From Moritella sp. JT01 (lineage in GTDB: Bacteria > Pseudomonadota > Gammaproteobacteria > Enterobacterales > Moritellaceae): a stretch of 64,000 nucleotides of DNA. Below are positions 18,295-31,200 of the stretch, piece by piece. The DNA is taken from NCBI RefSeq assembly GCF_001574435.1, contig NZ_LOCN01000004.1:121733-185732 (forward strand), given 5' to 3'. The position numbers were made by a program, and so were the translations under genes. Every line of letters begins with the position of its first letter. Position 1 is the first letter of the stretch. The notes beneath the pieces are model-generated. The model saw nothing but the letters and a program-made list of their open reading frames with translations. It did no database searches and was not told the DNA's origin.

Positions 18295-19212
18295 TTAAGC
18301 CATGCAATTGAATTTATCAAAAAGAAAATCCAAGAATAGTCGGATTCGTTTCGGTTGGTACTGCTTACTGATATACACCACATTTAAGTCTGCACTTGAT
18401 GCAGAGGTCGATGCATTGAAATTCATCATATAGTCGTTAAGCACGGTAACAAGGCGTGAATGATGAATATCATCTTGCACATCTAAAACAGATTTAAGCG
18501 CTATCCCTGCCCCCTCTAATGCCCAATATCGAATGACTTCACCATCATCTGAAAATCGCTTAGGTATAACAGTGATCGCATTCTTCTTGTCTTGATCTTG
18601 AAAGTGCCATGTTTTAAGTTCCTCATGACTGCGGATCATGGCGAGACAATCATGATTAACCAAGTCCTGTGGTGTGAGTGGTGTGCCATGCTTTGCGAGA
18701 TATTCTGGTGATGCACATAGCACGCGTTGGCTGGATGATAGTCGTCGTGATATCAAACTGCTATCAGCCAGCTCCCCATACCGAATGACAATATCGATAC
18801 CCGATTCAGCAATATTAGAAATATCATCGTTCAAATATAAGTACGGCACCACATCTGGATACAGCTTACAGAACTCAGACAATATAGGCAGAATGTATTG
18901 TTTACCTATGTCCTTTGGTGCAGATATTTTTAGTGAACCTTTCACTTCTTTTACACCATTCAGGATAAGGTTCTCAGTTTCACTCACATTATCCAATATC
19001 TCAATACAGGCTTTGTGGTAAAGCTCTCCAGAGTCCGTCAGTGACACATGCCTTGTGCTCCGATTAAGTAGCTTTACACCATACCTTTCTTCAAGGGCCT
19101 GAAGTCTTGTTGTCATTGTAGCAGGAGAAAGGCCGAGGTCACGACCAGCTGCTGCAAGTCCATGGTGCTTCACAATACTCACGAACATAGCCATATCAGA
19201 AAATTTATCCAC
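18295..19212 (-). CDS. LysR-family transcriptional regulator
   Basis: The 305-aa protein has an N-terminal winged helix-turn-helix (MAMFVSIVKHHGLAAAGRDL and SPATMTTRLQALEERYG, residues 8-45) and a periplasmic-binding-like effector domain (about 90-300). It resembles the CrgA/DmlR/YafC group. The start is GTG with GGGGGAGAG upstream. It is divergent from the Old Yellow Enzyme gene, 180 nt away, the usual sign that it controls that gene. The ligand is unknown. Confidence 0.88.
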   Translation of the reverse strand: MDKFSDMAMFVSIVKHHGLAAAGRDLGLSPATMTTRLQALEERYGVKLLNRSTRHVSLTDSGELYHKACIEILDNVSETENLILNGVKEVKGSLKISAPKDIGKQYILPILSEFCKLYPDVVPYLYLNDDISNIAESGIDIVIRYGELADSSLISRRLSSSQRVLCASPEYLAKHGTPLTPQDLVNHDCLAMIRSHEELKTWHFQDQDKKNAITVIPKRFSDDGEVIRYWALEGAGIALKSVLDVQDDIHHSRLVTVLNDYMMNFNASTSASSADLNVVYISKQYQPKRIRLFLDFLFDKFNCMA

Positions 19213-19392
19213 CTCTCCCCCTATTGTTTAGTTTATCCGAATAATGATTTTACATTTTACTCCATTATCAAATTAAAGCTAAAGAATATAATAGCCACAT
19301 CAACAGAAACAAACCGTCGATAGAGTTCACAAAATAAATTAACGCCTAACTCAACTCGCCGAAATCATTATGGACTTCCCAAGGAAATAATC

Positions 19393-20502
19393 ATGAAAAC
19401 ACCGATGAGTAAATTATTCCAGAAAACAAATCTCCAAAATTTGGATTTACAAAACCGAATAGTAATGGCGCCAATGACCCGCGCTCGCACAAGTCAACCA
19501 GGTAACATACCAAATGAAATGATGGCAACATATTACAAGCAACGGGCGACAGCTGGCTTAATCATTTCTGAAGCGACTCAAATTTCAGATGACTCTCAGG
19601 GTTATTCATTCACTCCGGGGGTTTACACCGACGAACAAGTGAAAGGCTGGCAACCAATCACTAAAGCTGCACATGACCAAGGTGCCGCTATGTTTTGCCA
19701 GCTGTGGCATGTGGGTCGCGTTTCTCACCCAACATTCCAGAAAGATGAACTACCTATCGCACCTTCAGCGCTAGCGCCAGTCGAAACTAAAGTTTGGATT
19801 TCGGATGACCAAGGTAACGGCAATATGGTTGATTGCATTCAACCTCGGACGATGAATCAAGCAGATATAGATCGCGTGATTAACGATTTTGCTTACGCTG
19901 CAAAACGCGCAATAGAAGCGGGTTTTGATGGGGTTGAGATCCACGGTGGTAATGGCTACCTTATCGACCAGTTCCTTCGTACAAACTCCAACAAGCGTAC
20001 TGATAACTATGGCGGCACGCGTGAGAACCGCCTCCGCTTCCTGCTTGAAGTTGTTGATGCTGTCATTGAAAAAGTCGGTGCTGATAAAGTGGGTGTTCGC
20101 CTTGCCCCATTCATCACCTTTAAAGATATGGATTGCCCAGATATCGTCCCAACAATCCTTGATGCATCGAAAGCACTACAAGCTCGTGATATCGCTTACA
20201 TGCACTTATCAGAAGCGGATTGGGATGATGCACCCGTGATCCCTGAAAGCTTCCGTATTGAGTTGCGACAAATCTTCACTAACACCATCATTGTCGCAGG
20301 TAGCTACACGCAAGAGCGCGCAGATGAAGTACTAAACAAAGGTTACGCTGACCTAGTCGCCTTCGGTCGTCCATTCGTGTCAAACCCAGACTTGGTTTCA
20401 CGTTTAAAGAACAATAATGAACTCGCTGACTTGGATGGCGCTACGCTGTTTGGTGGTAACAAACTTGGTTACACTGATTATCCAACTCTCGATGCTCGTT
20501 AA
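19393..20502 (+). CDS. Old Yellow Enzyme family ene-reductase (NemA-like)
   Basis: An FMN enzyme reducing activated C=C bonds of enals, enones, maleimides or nitro compounds with NAD(P)H. The 369-aa TIM barrel begins with LFQKTNLQNLDLQNRIVMAPMTR. It has the substrate-binding His/Asn pair in VEIHGGNGYLIDQF (HxxN, near residue 182), the RTDNYGG block and the C-terminal phosphate-binding region VAFGRPFVSNPDL. AAGGA is 7 nt before the ATG. It is divergent from a LysR regulator and close to acuR-acuI, another reductase of unsaturated electrophiles. Confidence 0.9.
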   Translation: MKTPMSKLFQKTNLQNLDLQNRIVMAPMTRARTSQPGNIPNEMMATYYKQRATAGLIISEATQISDDSQGYSFTPGVYTDEQVKGWQPITKAAHDQGAAMFCQLWHVGRVSHPTFQKDELPIAPSALAPVETKVWISDDQGNGNMVDCIQPRTMNQADIDRVINDFAYAAKRAIEAGFDGVEIHGGNGYLIDQFLRTNSNKRTDNYGGTRENRLRFLLEVVDAVIEKVGADKVGVRLAPFITFKDMDCPDIVPTILDASKALQARDIAYMHLSEADWDDAPVIPESFRIELRQIFTNTIIVAGSYTQERADEVLNKGYADLVAFGRPFVSNPDLVSRLKNNNELADLDGATLFGGNKLGYTDYPTLDAR

Positions 20503-20521
20503 TTTCTCCATTGAAGATAAA

Positions 20522-20553
20522 AATCCTCAGTCTCGTCAATAAGGCTGAGGATT
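20522..20553. terminator. Convergent terminator hairpin
   Basis: A stem AATCCTCAG / CTGAGGATT with a 14-nt loop lies between two convergent genes. A-rich sequence precedes it, and the T-rich stretch downstream is only partial. Confidence 0.6.
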
Positions 20554-20605
20554 CGATTTATCTAAACGACAATTCAAGTTTTCTTAAACAATCGCTATTA
20601 GTACA

Positions 20606-22600
20606 CTACTGTGCGCGATTAAACGTCACAACTTCATAGTTAAGTGGCGTTAGTGTATTACGTTCACTACTGATGTAATCAATGACCGCTTGTGCATCGG
20701 TATTACATACTGTGTTTGCCGCTTTACAGTTTGGCGCTTCGCCTTGGTAATTTACTTTGTATTTCTTACCCACTTTCGCGATATTTTTCACTTTAAAGCC
20801 CGTTAGCTTGCCATCAATGTAAGCAAGATCAACACGTTTAGAGCTGTTCTTTTGTGCTTCATAAAACGGAGTCCACCCGTCATTACCTGTCGCGTTGTAG
20901 TTATTTAACGCCACGTTGTAGATTTTGTTATCTTCAATCGCAGTCCATAAAGGCGCATCAGTTGTGCCACTCATCACTTCCACAAAATCAACGTTACCCG
21001 CTTTGTTCGCCACGGTTTCCGTGTAGCTATAACGGATGTGACCGCCATAAGGGAATTTACCCGCGTGTGAACCAGCAGCAAGTGTTGCACTGACCGTGTC
21101 ATTAATTAATGTTTTAATCACTTTACCCGACACAGGTACTACAGACATAAAATTAGAAAATGGCAGCATTTCTAGCGACACGTTGCCCGCACGGTACTCA
21201 CCCGCTTCAATGTTAGTACGAATACCACCAGCACCGATTAAAGAAAAATCAACTTTCATCCCTGTTACTTTTTGCACTTCGGCTGTATTTGCCCAGAAAT
21301 ACTGACCTTCCGCTAAGATAGGCGCGACATCAGAACCATGTTTGTCACTACCTCGATCGCCCGGACGACGTTCATGTTTTAATTCTGCTGGTACTTGGGC
21401 AATAGTTTTACCGTAAGCGTTATCAACAGCTGGTTTGTAGTGCACATCAATACGTTGACGTATTGCCGCTTCTTCAACAGTGATCGTGATATTTTCAGCT
21501 TGGTCGATAAATTCAACCACGTCTTGTGTTGCTGCTGTATCAAACTGCTCGTTAGCTTGTCGCGATGGTTGTGAATAGAACTCATCATTACTCAGCAATA
21601 CGTTATGACCATTACAGGTAACGATATCACCTTGTTGGTTAAAGCTTACTTTTACACGACCAATTGCTTGGGCATATTCACCCGCTTGAACAACACAGGT
21701 TTGACCCATATTATCCGGGTTTTTAACCATCTGAGCGTACGTACCGTTATTGTGTAGCCCTAGGTTAGTAAAATCACCAAGCAAGGTATGTGAGTGACCA
21801 CCCACTATCAAGTCGATACCATTTACTTTGCTTGCTACATCAACGTCTACCGCATTACCAATGTGCGTTAAGGCGATAATATTGTTCACACCTTTCGCTT
21901 TCAACATATCAACAGTTGCTTGCGCTGATGTCACCATATTTAAGAATTTAACATCCCCCGTATGCGGAGCAATGTTTGGCATGTTATCCAGTGCTAAACC
22001 AAATACCGCAACTAGGTCTTTATCTGCTGGTAGATTATCTAAATCAGTCATCGCGGTCTTTTTATTACCGTCAAACGCATACACCATGAAAGGACGTAAG
22101 TTGGTTTGGTCTTTTAAATCTGCATCCGCACTGGTATCAACATTTGCCGCTAATACAGGAAAGTTAATGTCACTGATGAATTGATTAAGTTTCGCATTGT
22201 TAAGATCAAATTCATGGTTACCCAGTGCCATAGCATCGATACCAAACATACTTAAGATGTCTGCATTCATTGCGCCTTCATTTAACTTGAAGTATGCACT
22301 ACCCTGCCAGGCATCACCGCCGTGTAAGAATAAAAAGCTGTCATTATTCTGTTGCGCTTGTAATTTGTAAGCATCAGACATGGTTTTTAAACGTGGGTAG
22401 CCACCAAATTCGTTATAAACCATGTCGCCATTCGCGGTGAAACTCGACTTAACAGGATCGAAGTTTGAATGGGTATCATTGATATGCGCAACGGTGAGAT
22501 TAAATACGTCGTCAGGTTGTGAAGTTTGCGCGCAACCCGCTAATAATAACGCGACTGAAACAGTAGTCAAACGTGCGGTAAACGGTTTTGAAAACGTCAT
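20606..22600 (-). CDS. Surface 5'-nucleotidase / UshA-like metallophosphatase lipoprotein
   Basis: Hydrolyses nucleotides or UDP-sugars outside the cytoplasm for nucleoside and phosphate salvage (family knowledge). The 664-aa protein starts with a lipoprotein signal whose lipobox LLAGC puts the lipidated cysteine at residue 22. The calcineurin-like metallophosphatase domain shows HINDTHSNFD, GGDAWQGS, GNHEFD and GGHSHT. The C-terminal 5'-nucleotidase substrate domain (about 400-640) includes GAGGIRTNIEAGE and NYNATGNDGWTPF. It is longer than E. coli UshA (550 aa). AAAGGA is well placed before the ATG. Confidence 0.88.
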   Translation of the reverse strand: MTFSKPFTARLTTVSVALLLAGCAQTSQPDDVFNLTVAHINDTHSNFDPVKSSFTANGDMVYNEFGGYPRLKTMSDAYKLQAQQNNDSFLFLHGGDAWQGSAYFKLNEGAMNADILSMFGIDAMALGNHEFDLNNAKLNQFISDINFPVLAANVDTSADADLKDQTNLRPFMVYAFDGNKKTAMTDLDNLPADKDLVAVFGLALDNMPNIAPHTGDVKFLNMVTSAQATVDMLKAKGVNNIIALTHIGNAVDVDVASKVNGIDLIVGGHSHTLLGDFTNLGLHNNGTYAQMVKNPDNMGQTCVVQAGEYAQAIGRVKVSFNQQGDIVTCNGHNVLLSNDEFYSQPSRQANEQFDTAATQDVVEFIDQAENITITVEEAAIRQRIDVHYKPAVDNAYGKTIAQVPAELKHERRPGDRGSDKHGSDVAPILAEGQYFWANTAEVQKVTGMKVDFSLIGAGGIRTNIEAGEYRAGNVSLEMLPFSNFMSVVPVSGKVIKTLINDTVSATLAAGSHAGKFPYGGHIRYSYTETVANKAGNVDFVEVMSGTTDAPLWTAIEDNKIYNVALNNYNATGNDGWTPFYEAQKNSSKRVDLAYIDGKLTGFKVKNIAKVGKKYKVNYQGEAPNCKAANTVCNTDAQAVIDYISSERNTLTPLNYEVVTFNRAQ

Positions 22601-22685
22601 GATATTCCTTTACGGTCAGGGACTCAGATTAAGTGAATTGAATCATAACAACTAAGCCAAATTAAATCCCTTCGCAACAGTCACA

Positions 22686-22731
22686 AAAAAAGCCTTAATC
22701 ACGATATAACATATCAGATTAAGGCTTTTTT
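22686..22731 (-). terminator. Terminator of the groSL operon
   Basis: 15-bp perfect arms AAAAAAGCCTTAATC (22686-22700) and GATTAAGGCTTTTTT (22717-22731). A and T runs on both sides suggest it works in both directions, although the upstream-oriented neighbour points away. Confidence 0.92.
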
Positions 22732-22789
22732 AATTTCTGAGACTTAGCGTTTAATCGCTAACAGCAGAGATGTGATCGCAAATTTGCGA

Positions 22790-24448
<1,659 letters not shown>

Positions 24449-24492
24449 CTATTAATTTGTTGGTTAGCTCTATAAGTTATAAATACTAAGAT

Positions 24493-24783
24493 TTATTCAA
24501 CTACAGCTAAAATATCGGCTTCGCTCATGATTAAAACTTCTTTGCCATCAATCTTTTCAGTTTTAACGCTATAACCTTCACTAAAAATAACGATATCGCC
24601 TACGCTAACAGCTAAAGGACGTACTTCACCGCTATCGATTAAACGACCGTTACCAACAGCAATAACTTCACCGCGTGTCGATAATGTCGCAGATGCACCA
24701 GTAAGTACGATACCGCCTGCTGATTTAGTTTCTTGTTCTTGGCGACGAACGATCACGCGATCGTGTAGTGGACGAATTGTCAT
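24493..24783 (-). CDS. groS: Co-chaperonin GroES
   Basis: The heptameric lid of the GroEL chamber. The 96-aa product contains [18 protein letters not shown], the mobile-loop region [13 protein letters not shown] (residues 21-33) and the [19 protein letters not shown] block. Its length equals the family standard. TAGGAG lies 8-9 nt before the ATG. It is the first gene of the groSL operon. Confidence 0.98.
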   Translation of the reverse strand: MTIRPLHDRVIVRRQEQETKSAGGIVLTGASATLSTRGEVIAVGNGRLIDSGEVRPLAVSVGDIVIFSEGYSVKTEKIDGKEVLIMSEADILAVVE

Positions 24784-24860
24784 TTGAATGATCTCCTAAA
24801 GAATACATGTTGCGAATATCAATGGCCGATTATTTACCGACACCATGACTATGGAGTAAT

Positions 24861-24891
24861 ATATCGGGGCAACTGCTTTCCAACTCAAGGG
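24861..24891 (-). promoter_or_regulatory. Heat-shock (sigma-32) promoter of groSL
   Basis: On the minus strand CCCTTGAG (24891-24884) is followed by a 14-nt spacer and CCCCGATAT (24869-24861). This agrees well with the sigma-32 consensus CTTGAA / CCCCATnT. It lies about 80 nt before groS. No CIRCE inverted repeat is present. Confidence 0.88.
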
Positions 24892-25100
24892 AAAAGCGAA
24901 AAATAGTTAATAAATTCACACCTTAAATAAGGTTTTTAGATTGTTTCTACAAGTAGAAGTGTCAATGTCAGGTAAAAGTACAAAACAAAGCTTTTCGTTG
25001 ACGAAGAAAAGCGTAATATAGCCCGAACTAAATTTAGTCCATAAACCTTCCCTGTGACTTTTTTAGACCTCTCGTTAGCGAACATTTTAGGTAATAAGTA
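24892..25100 (+). other. Region upstream of the MATE gene
   Basis: Together with the groSL promoter this makes a 317-nt divergent gap. It contains an imperfect dyad GCTTTTCgttgacgaAGAAAAGC around 24990-25012, ahead of the MATE gene, which could be an operator or hairpin. No ORF or RNA gene is evident. Confidence 0.35.
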
Positions 25101-26453
25101 TTGAAAGATAAACACGGTCTTCTCTCGGCACCCGTCTCTCAGGTAATGACAAAAATGGCAGTACCTATGGCCTACGGTTTATTAGCTGTACTTGGCTTTA
25201 GCTTAGTGGACACTTACTTTGTGAGCTTGCTGGGTACGCAAGCGTTAGCCGCGATCAGCTTTACTTTTCCTGTCACCTTTTTTGTTTCCGCATTAGCCAT
25301 GGGGTTAGGCACGGGGTTATCCGCTTGTTTAGCGCGTTTATTAGGTCAAGGTCAGCACCAAGATGCGGCGCGATTAACATCTGACGGATTATTGTTAGCA
25401 CTTACTACCATCTTAACACTTGCTATTATTGGCATTAACAGCATAGAACCATTATTTAGGGTGTTGGGGGCAACAGAATCCTTAATGGTCTATATCCAAG
25501 ATTACATGTTCTATTGGTATATCGCGATCCCCTTTTTAGTAATCCCCATGGTCGGCAACGCCGCTATTCGCGCCACTGGCGACACCAAAACGCCAAGCAG
25601 AGTGATGATCATTGCTGGCTTTATGAATGGCATACTCGATCCATTACTGATTTTTGGCATCGGCCCCTTTCCTGAACTCGGTGTAAAGGGCGCTGCAATT
25701 GCGTCTGGTTTATCGTGGTTAATAACCTTTGCAGTGGCGATTTACTTATTGCGTTATCGTGAACAGTTATTGCTATTAACCAAGCCAAACCTAGCCAACA
25801 TGTTAAAAAATTGGCGTAAGATTGCGGCAATAGGGTTACCAGCCTCTTTGACCAATATGCTTAGTCCAGTAAACAATGCCTTTGTGATGTGGCAATTAGC
25901 GGCGTTTAGCACCACAGCTGTCGCCGCTTATGGCGCAGGAACACGGCTGGAAGCGATTTTGTTAATCGGCATGATCGCGGTAAGTTCGATGCTTGCGCCT
26001 TTCATCGCTCAAAACTCGTCAGCGAATAATCCGCAGCGCTGCTTAACCGCCATTAAGCTTGCGATCCGATACTCATTAATGTCACAAATGACCATTTATC
26101 TGATTATTGCCTTAACCGCCCCTTATATAGCAAAATTATTCAGTGATGATGCGGCGGTAATAAGCCACTTATCGTTATACCTTTATATTATCCCTGCGAC
26201 TTTTGCTATGCAGGGTATTATGATGGCGGTCGCGTCTAGTCTAAACGGCTTTAATCGACCTATGCCAGCACTGAGTCTTAGCGTGCTGCGCTCTCTGCTA
26301 ATCATTAGTCTATCGAGTCTTGGTAGTTTTTATTATGGTGAAAAAGGTATTTTCTTTGGTATCGCTAGCGCCAATGTTTTAGTCGGTTTATTAGCTTTAT
26401 ATTACGCCCAGCAATTACGCATCGAGCTGCGTAATGAATTAGGCGATCAATGA
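25101..26453 (+). CDS. MATE-family multidrug efflux transporter
   Basis: A Na+- or H+-coupled exporter of cationic compounds in the inner membrane. The 450-aa protein has 12 predicted helices in two MatE halves (about 15-225 and 235-445). The N-terminal phrase LLSAPVSQVMTKMAVPMAYG and GFSLVDTYFVSLLGTQALAA are typical. The start codon is TTG at 25101. It is supported by the family N terminus, since the first in-frame ATG would remove the conserved LLSAP segment, but the ribosome site (AGG) is weak. It stands alone between groSL and aspA. Confidence 0.85.
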   Translation: MKDKHGLLSAPVSQVMTKMAVPMAYGLLAVLGFSLVDTYFVSLLGTQALAAISFTFPVTFFVSALAMGLGTGLSACLARLLGQGQHQDAARLTSDGLLLALTTILTLAIIGINSIEPLFRVLGATESLMVYIQDYMFYWYIAIPFLVIPMVGNAAIRATGDTKTPSRVMIIAGFMNGILDPLLIFGIGPFPELGVKGAAIASGLSWLITFAVAIYLLRYREQLLLLTKPNLANMLKNWRKIAAIGLPASLTNMLSPVNNAFVMWQLAAFSTTAVAAYGAGTRLEAILLIGMIAVSSMLAPFIAQNSSANNPQRCLTAIKLAIRYSLMSQMTIYLIIALTAPYIAKLFSDDAAVISHLSLYLYIIPATFAMQGIMMAVASSLNGFNRPMPALSLSVLRSLLIISLSSLGSFYYGEKGIFFGIASANVLVGLLALYYAQQLRIELRNELGDQ

Positions 26454-26722
26454 GACAATGGAAATCCGCTAAACAGCATACATGTTCACCAATTTCCCAG
26501 TGTTAAAGAATCAACCCATAAATAGCAAATTTACAGATCGAATATTCACTAATAATCCAACAAACTTGCTGTTTCTTAGGCCAAAATAAAATATATTTAG
26601 TATTCTTACAACTTTGTTTTAAAAGGTGATCTAAGCCCACTTTATTAAAAAAATACAACGTATTATTCGCACATAAATTTTGTTCTCCTTCCTACGTTTT
26701 GATCACATAGCAGAGTGTACTA

Positions 26723-28174
26723 ATGACTGTATTGGCAACCGATTTTACTCAAGAAACCCGTCTAGAAACTGACTTATTAGGTGTTAAAAAAATACCGGCA
26801 CATGCTTATTACGGTATTCATACATTAAGAGCGATGGAAAACTTCCACATCAGTCGAGAGAAGATCGGTGACTGTCCTGAATTTGTACGCGGCATGGTAA
26901 AAACGAAGAAAGCGGCAGCATTAGCCAATGGTATTTTAGGCACTATCCCACCGCACATTAGTGACGCGATCGTGAATGCCTGCGACACCCTGCTGGCTAA
27001 TGAACATTTTTATAATCAGTTTCCAGTTGATGCATTTCAAGGTGGTGCGGGTACATCAGTAAACATGAATACCAACGAAGTATTAGCCAATATCGCTCTC
27101 GAGCAAATGGGGCATGCTAAAGGCGCTTATAGTCACATCAACCCAAATGATCACGTGAATAAAAGTCAAAGTACCAACGATGCTTACCCGACCGGCTTCC
27201 GTGTTGCGTTGTTTGAACGTAGTAACGCGGTATTAGCTGCGCTAACTTCACTAAGCGAAACGTTCTTAACCAAAGCAGAAGAATTTAATGACGTATTAAA
27301 AATGGGCCGTACCCAATTACAAGACGCGGTACCGATGACATTAGGTCAAGAATTCCGAGCCTTTGGTATTACCCTCAGAGAAGAAATAAAAAGCATTAAA
27401 CGTTGCCAAGAATTGCTGCTCGAAATTAACCTCGGCGCAACCGCTATCGGTACTGGTTTAAATACACCAGCTGGTTATTCAGAACTGGCGATCGCCAAAT
27501 TAGCTGAAATTACCGGTCATCCATTTGTGCCGGCAGAAGATTTAGTGGAAGCAACATCAGACTGCGGCGCTTATGTGATGTTATCAAGTGCATTAAAACG
27601 TTTCGCAGTGAAACTATCAAAGATCTGTAACGATCTACGTTTACTTTCTTCTGGCCCACGCACTGGCTTAAATGAAATTAACCTACCCGAAATGCAAGCG
27701 GGTTCATCAATCATGCCAGCAAAAGTAAACCCGGTTATTCCAGAAGTGGTTAACCAAGTGGCATTTAAAGTATGCGGTAACGACTTAACCATCACTATGG
27801 CAGCTGAAGCTGGTCAATTACAGTTAAACGTAATGGAACCCGTGATTGGTCAATGTCTCTTTGAATCATTAACCTTATTAGAAAATGCCTGCTTCTCGCT
27901 ACAAGATAAATGTATTAAAGGCATTACCGCTAACCGTAAGGTATGCCAAGACTTCGTCTTAAATTCAATTGGTATTATCACTTATTTAAACCCATTTATA
28001 GGTCATCACGAAGGCGATACTATCGGTCGAATCTGTGCTGAAACAGGTAAGAGTGTACGTGAAGTAGTATTAGAGCGCGGCTTATTGTCAGAAGCTGAGT
28101 TAGATGACATCTTCTCTATCGAAAACTTGATGAATCCAAAATACACAGCGCAACGTTTCGCTAAAGCAGTTTAA
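26723..28174 (+). CDS. aspA: Aspartate ammonia-lyase
   Basis: Deaminates L-aspartate to fumarate and ammonia, feeding anaerobic fumarate respiration and nitrogen metabolism. The 483 aa match E. coli AspA (478). The fumarase/aspartase signature [15 protein letters not shown] is at about residues 327-341; the TSTNDAYPT-like segment ([12 protein letters not shown]) and [17 protein letters not shown] are present. It is separated from fxsA, its neighbour in E. coli, by an inserted RND efflux cluster and cobA. Confidence 0.96.
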   Translation: MTVLATDFTQETRLETDLLGVKKIPAHAYYGIHTLRAMENFHISREKIGDCPEFVRGMVKTKKAAALANGILGTIPPHISDAIVNACDTLLANEHFYNQFPVDAFQGGAGTSVNMNTNEVLANIALEQMGHAKGAYSHINPNDHVNKSQSTNDAYPTGFRVALFERSNAVLAALTSLSETFLTKAEEFNDVLKMGRTQLQDAVPMTLGQEFRAFGITLREEIKSIKRCQELLLEINLGATAIGTGLNTPAGYSELAIAKLAEITGHPFVPAEDLVEATSDCGAYVMLSSALKRFAVKLSKICNDLRLLSSGPRTGLNEINLPEMQAGSSIMPAKVNPVIPEVVNQVAFKVCGNDLTITMAAEAGQLQLNVMEPVIGQCLFESLTLLENACFSLQDKCIKGITANRKVCQDFVLNSIGIITYLNPFIGHHEGDTIGRICAETGKSVREVVLERGLLSEAELDDIFSIENLMNPKYTAQRFAKAV

Positions 28175-28201
28175 TTAATGGCCTGAATAAACCGCTTAAA
28201 T

Positions 28202-28243
28202 AAAAATCCCCATTACAGCCAACGACAGTAACGGGGATTTTTT
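28202..28243. terminator. Terminator between aspA and the RND pump gene
   Basis: Arms AAAAATCCCC-A-TTAC and GTAA-C-GGGGATTTTT enclose an 11-nt loop, with flanking A and T runs. It probably serves both convergent genes. Confidence 0.9.
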
Positions 28244-28288
28244 ATGTCTCAACTAACGTGCACAGTTATCTTTTACTATAGTTTACGA

Positions 28289-31200
28289 CTAAGCGGCGAC
28301 AGCCGTTACTTCAAAGGGTCTTTTACGGCTCATTAATACAAAGATCGCAGGTACAAAATAAAACGATAATAAGGTTGTTAATACCGTACCACCCGCGATG
28401 GCAATGGCAAACGGCGGCCAGAAACCACCACCCGCTAAGATTAATGGTAAGAATCCCCCCACCGTAGTGATCGTCGTTGAGGTAATATGGCGAGTACAAC
28501 TGGTGATGGCCTTAATAATGGCATCGGTATCGCCTGCGACGGCTTTCGGATCTGATTTTAACTCCGCCAAAATAACAATCGCAGCATTAATCGCTAGCCC
28601 CATTAAGCCTAACAAACCGATAATAACGGTAAAGCCAAACGGATAATTAAACACATAAATACTCAGTAAACCCAAACCAACAGATTGGATAGCCGATAAC
28701 ACGATCACCCCACCTAAGCGGAATGAGTTAAATGACAGCACCACGATAATAATCAGTAACATAATGATCACGCCAACACTGGCTAACAGATTACCTATCG
28801 CATCATTACGTTTGGCTGATTCACCACCAAACTCCATACGATAACCCGGCGGTAACACAAAGTTTTCACTGGTTAAGCGAGCCGAAAATTCATTGAGCAC
28901 AGTTGAGGGTAATACCCCAGCGACTAAATACCCTTCAACTGTATTAACACGTACGCCATTCCAATGCGGGATAGCCCCACGACTTGGACGCAAGGCTAAT
29001 TCTGTTAATGCCACCAGCGGAATACTCGCTTGAGAAAGCGGAGAGCTCAGGCTGATGTTGGCTAAATCTGACAAACTACGACGTTGTTCATTGGCAATTC
29101 GCACTCGAACAGGTATCGATTCAGTGGCTTCGATAATCGAGCCGTTTACCGTACCGTGTAAGGTTGATTGTAACTGTGTCGCTACATCCGTCAGCGTTAA
29201 GCCCGCTAACTGACTCACGTCCTCATTAATCTTCAACCATATTTTTGGTAGCCCAGGCTGGATAGTCGCACGCGTATGGATCACGTTGTCAGTGCCAATT
29301 AAGATCCGCCTTGCTTCATCACCCAAGGTTTTTAAGGTATCTAAATTAGGACCAAAAAGTCGTAACTCAATCGGTGCTCTAAACGGAGGACCTTGTTCTA
29401 ACTTACGTACTAATATCTGCGCTTCAGGGATCGCATCATCAAGTAGTATCTGTAATGACGGTACCAATTCATTAACACGTTTAAAACTATCGCCCGTGAC
29501 CATCGCTTGGGCATAATACTGCGCCCCATCTTTACTTGGCATCAAGTTATAGTAAAAAGAGGGGGCGTTATTACCAATAAACCAGCGAACCTTACTGATC
29601 CCTTGCTGTTGCGCTAACAAATCACTGATCGTTCTCGTCATCGCCTCGGTGGCAATAATACTGGTTTGCACAGGCATGAATAATTCAATATGGAACATGT
29701 CACGATCCGAGGCTGGAAAGAACTGTTCATCCAAATGCTTCGCCAAGATAAAGCCACTTAACGGTAAGATAAACACCAAACCAATGCTGAGCTTAGGTCT
29801 AGCCAATACCAATACCAGTGACTGACGGAAAGCCCGTGCTAAACCCGGTAATTCAATACCATTATTATACCAAGTCGTTGTACGTGCAGATTTACCTGGT
29901 GAAGGGCCCGCGAGGAAACGACCAGAGAGTCCAGCTACAATCGTATGCGACACTAAATACGAACCAATTAAGGCAAAGATAACGCTAAGTGCAATACCAC
30001 TGACAAATTCACCCGATGGTCCAGGCATCAGCACAATTGGCATAAAGGCTAATATTGTCGTTAACGTAGAACCTAATAGCGGTAACCATAAGTGCTTAAT
30101 AGCACCTTGTACCGCAACACTCATGTCTAAGCCCTGCTGTCGCCGTTTTTGAATGGTATCAGCCATTACAATCGCGTTATCAACCATAATACCTAAAGCA
30201 ACAACTAAACCAGTGACTGACATTTGGTGAATGGGTAAACCGTAATAATTCATCACAGTCAAGGTAAACAATACTGTTAAAGGGAGAGATAAGGTGACGA
30301 TTAATGCCGCGCGCCAGCCTAAAGTCACTAACAGCACAGCTGCAATTATCGAGAAACCAATCAGTATGTTATCTACTAGGCCTTGTAGCCTGTCTTCTGT
30401 GTATTGCGATTGGTCAAACAAGACTTCAGTGGTTAATGAATGAGGTAATTGCTGATTGAACGCCGCAACCTTGTCATCAACCTCGGCACTCCATTTATCA
30501 ATACGCAAATTTGGTAGCATACGTGTTGATACCACGACGGCATACTCACCATCAACCAAGGCAATTTCTTGTGCAGGCCACTGCAGGTTTTTACTTATCT
30601 GCGCGATATCCCCTAAGCGAACTACACCACCCTTGCTATCATTTAACAACGGGATCTGACGGATCCGATCGACAGAATCAAACGATCCCGCCACTTCGAT
30701 CTGCATTTGATTATAATCATTGATGATGTTACCCGCAGATACTTTAGCATCGGCAGCTAAAATAATGTTGGAAATAGCTTGTGTCGATAATGATAAATTC
30801 GCCGCTAAATGTTTATCAATTTCGACCAATATTTGCTCTTCACCTCGGCCAAATAAACTGACAATATCAGTACCGGGGATCACCTTTAACTGGTTTTGTA
30901 ATTCTTTGCCGTAACGACCTAATGTGGTTAAATCAACGGCACTATTACCTTGCCATTTAACGGCGATTAATTGCGTGTAGGCATAACCACGATCATCTTC
31001 TAATCGTGGTGCGACTGCGGCTGACGGCAACTCACTCGTTACGTCATTAAGCAGATCACGTACTCGTGACCACACCGGAACGGTATCTGTGATGGTATCG
31101 TGTAATTTTAATTGCACGATGGATATTCCCGGCCGAGATGTGGAGGTAATACGGTTAATATCAGCCAGTTTACGTAATTTCTGTTCTATTTTTTCTGTCA

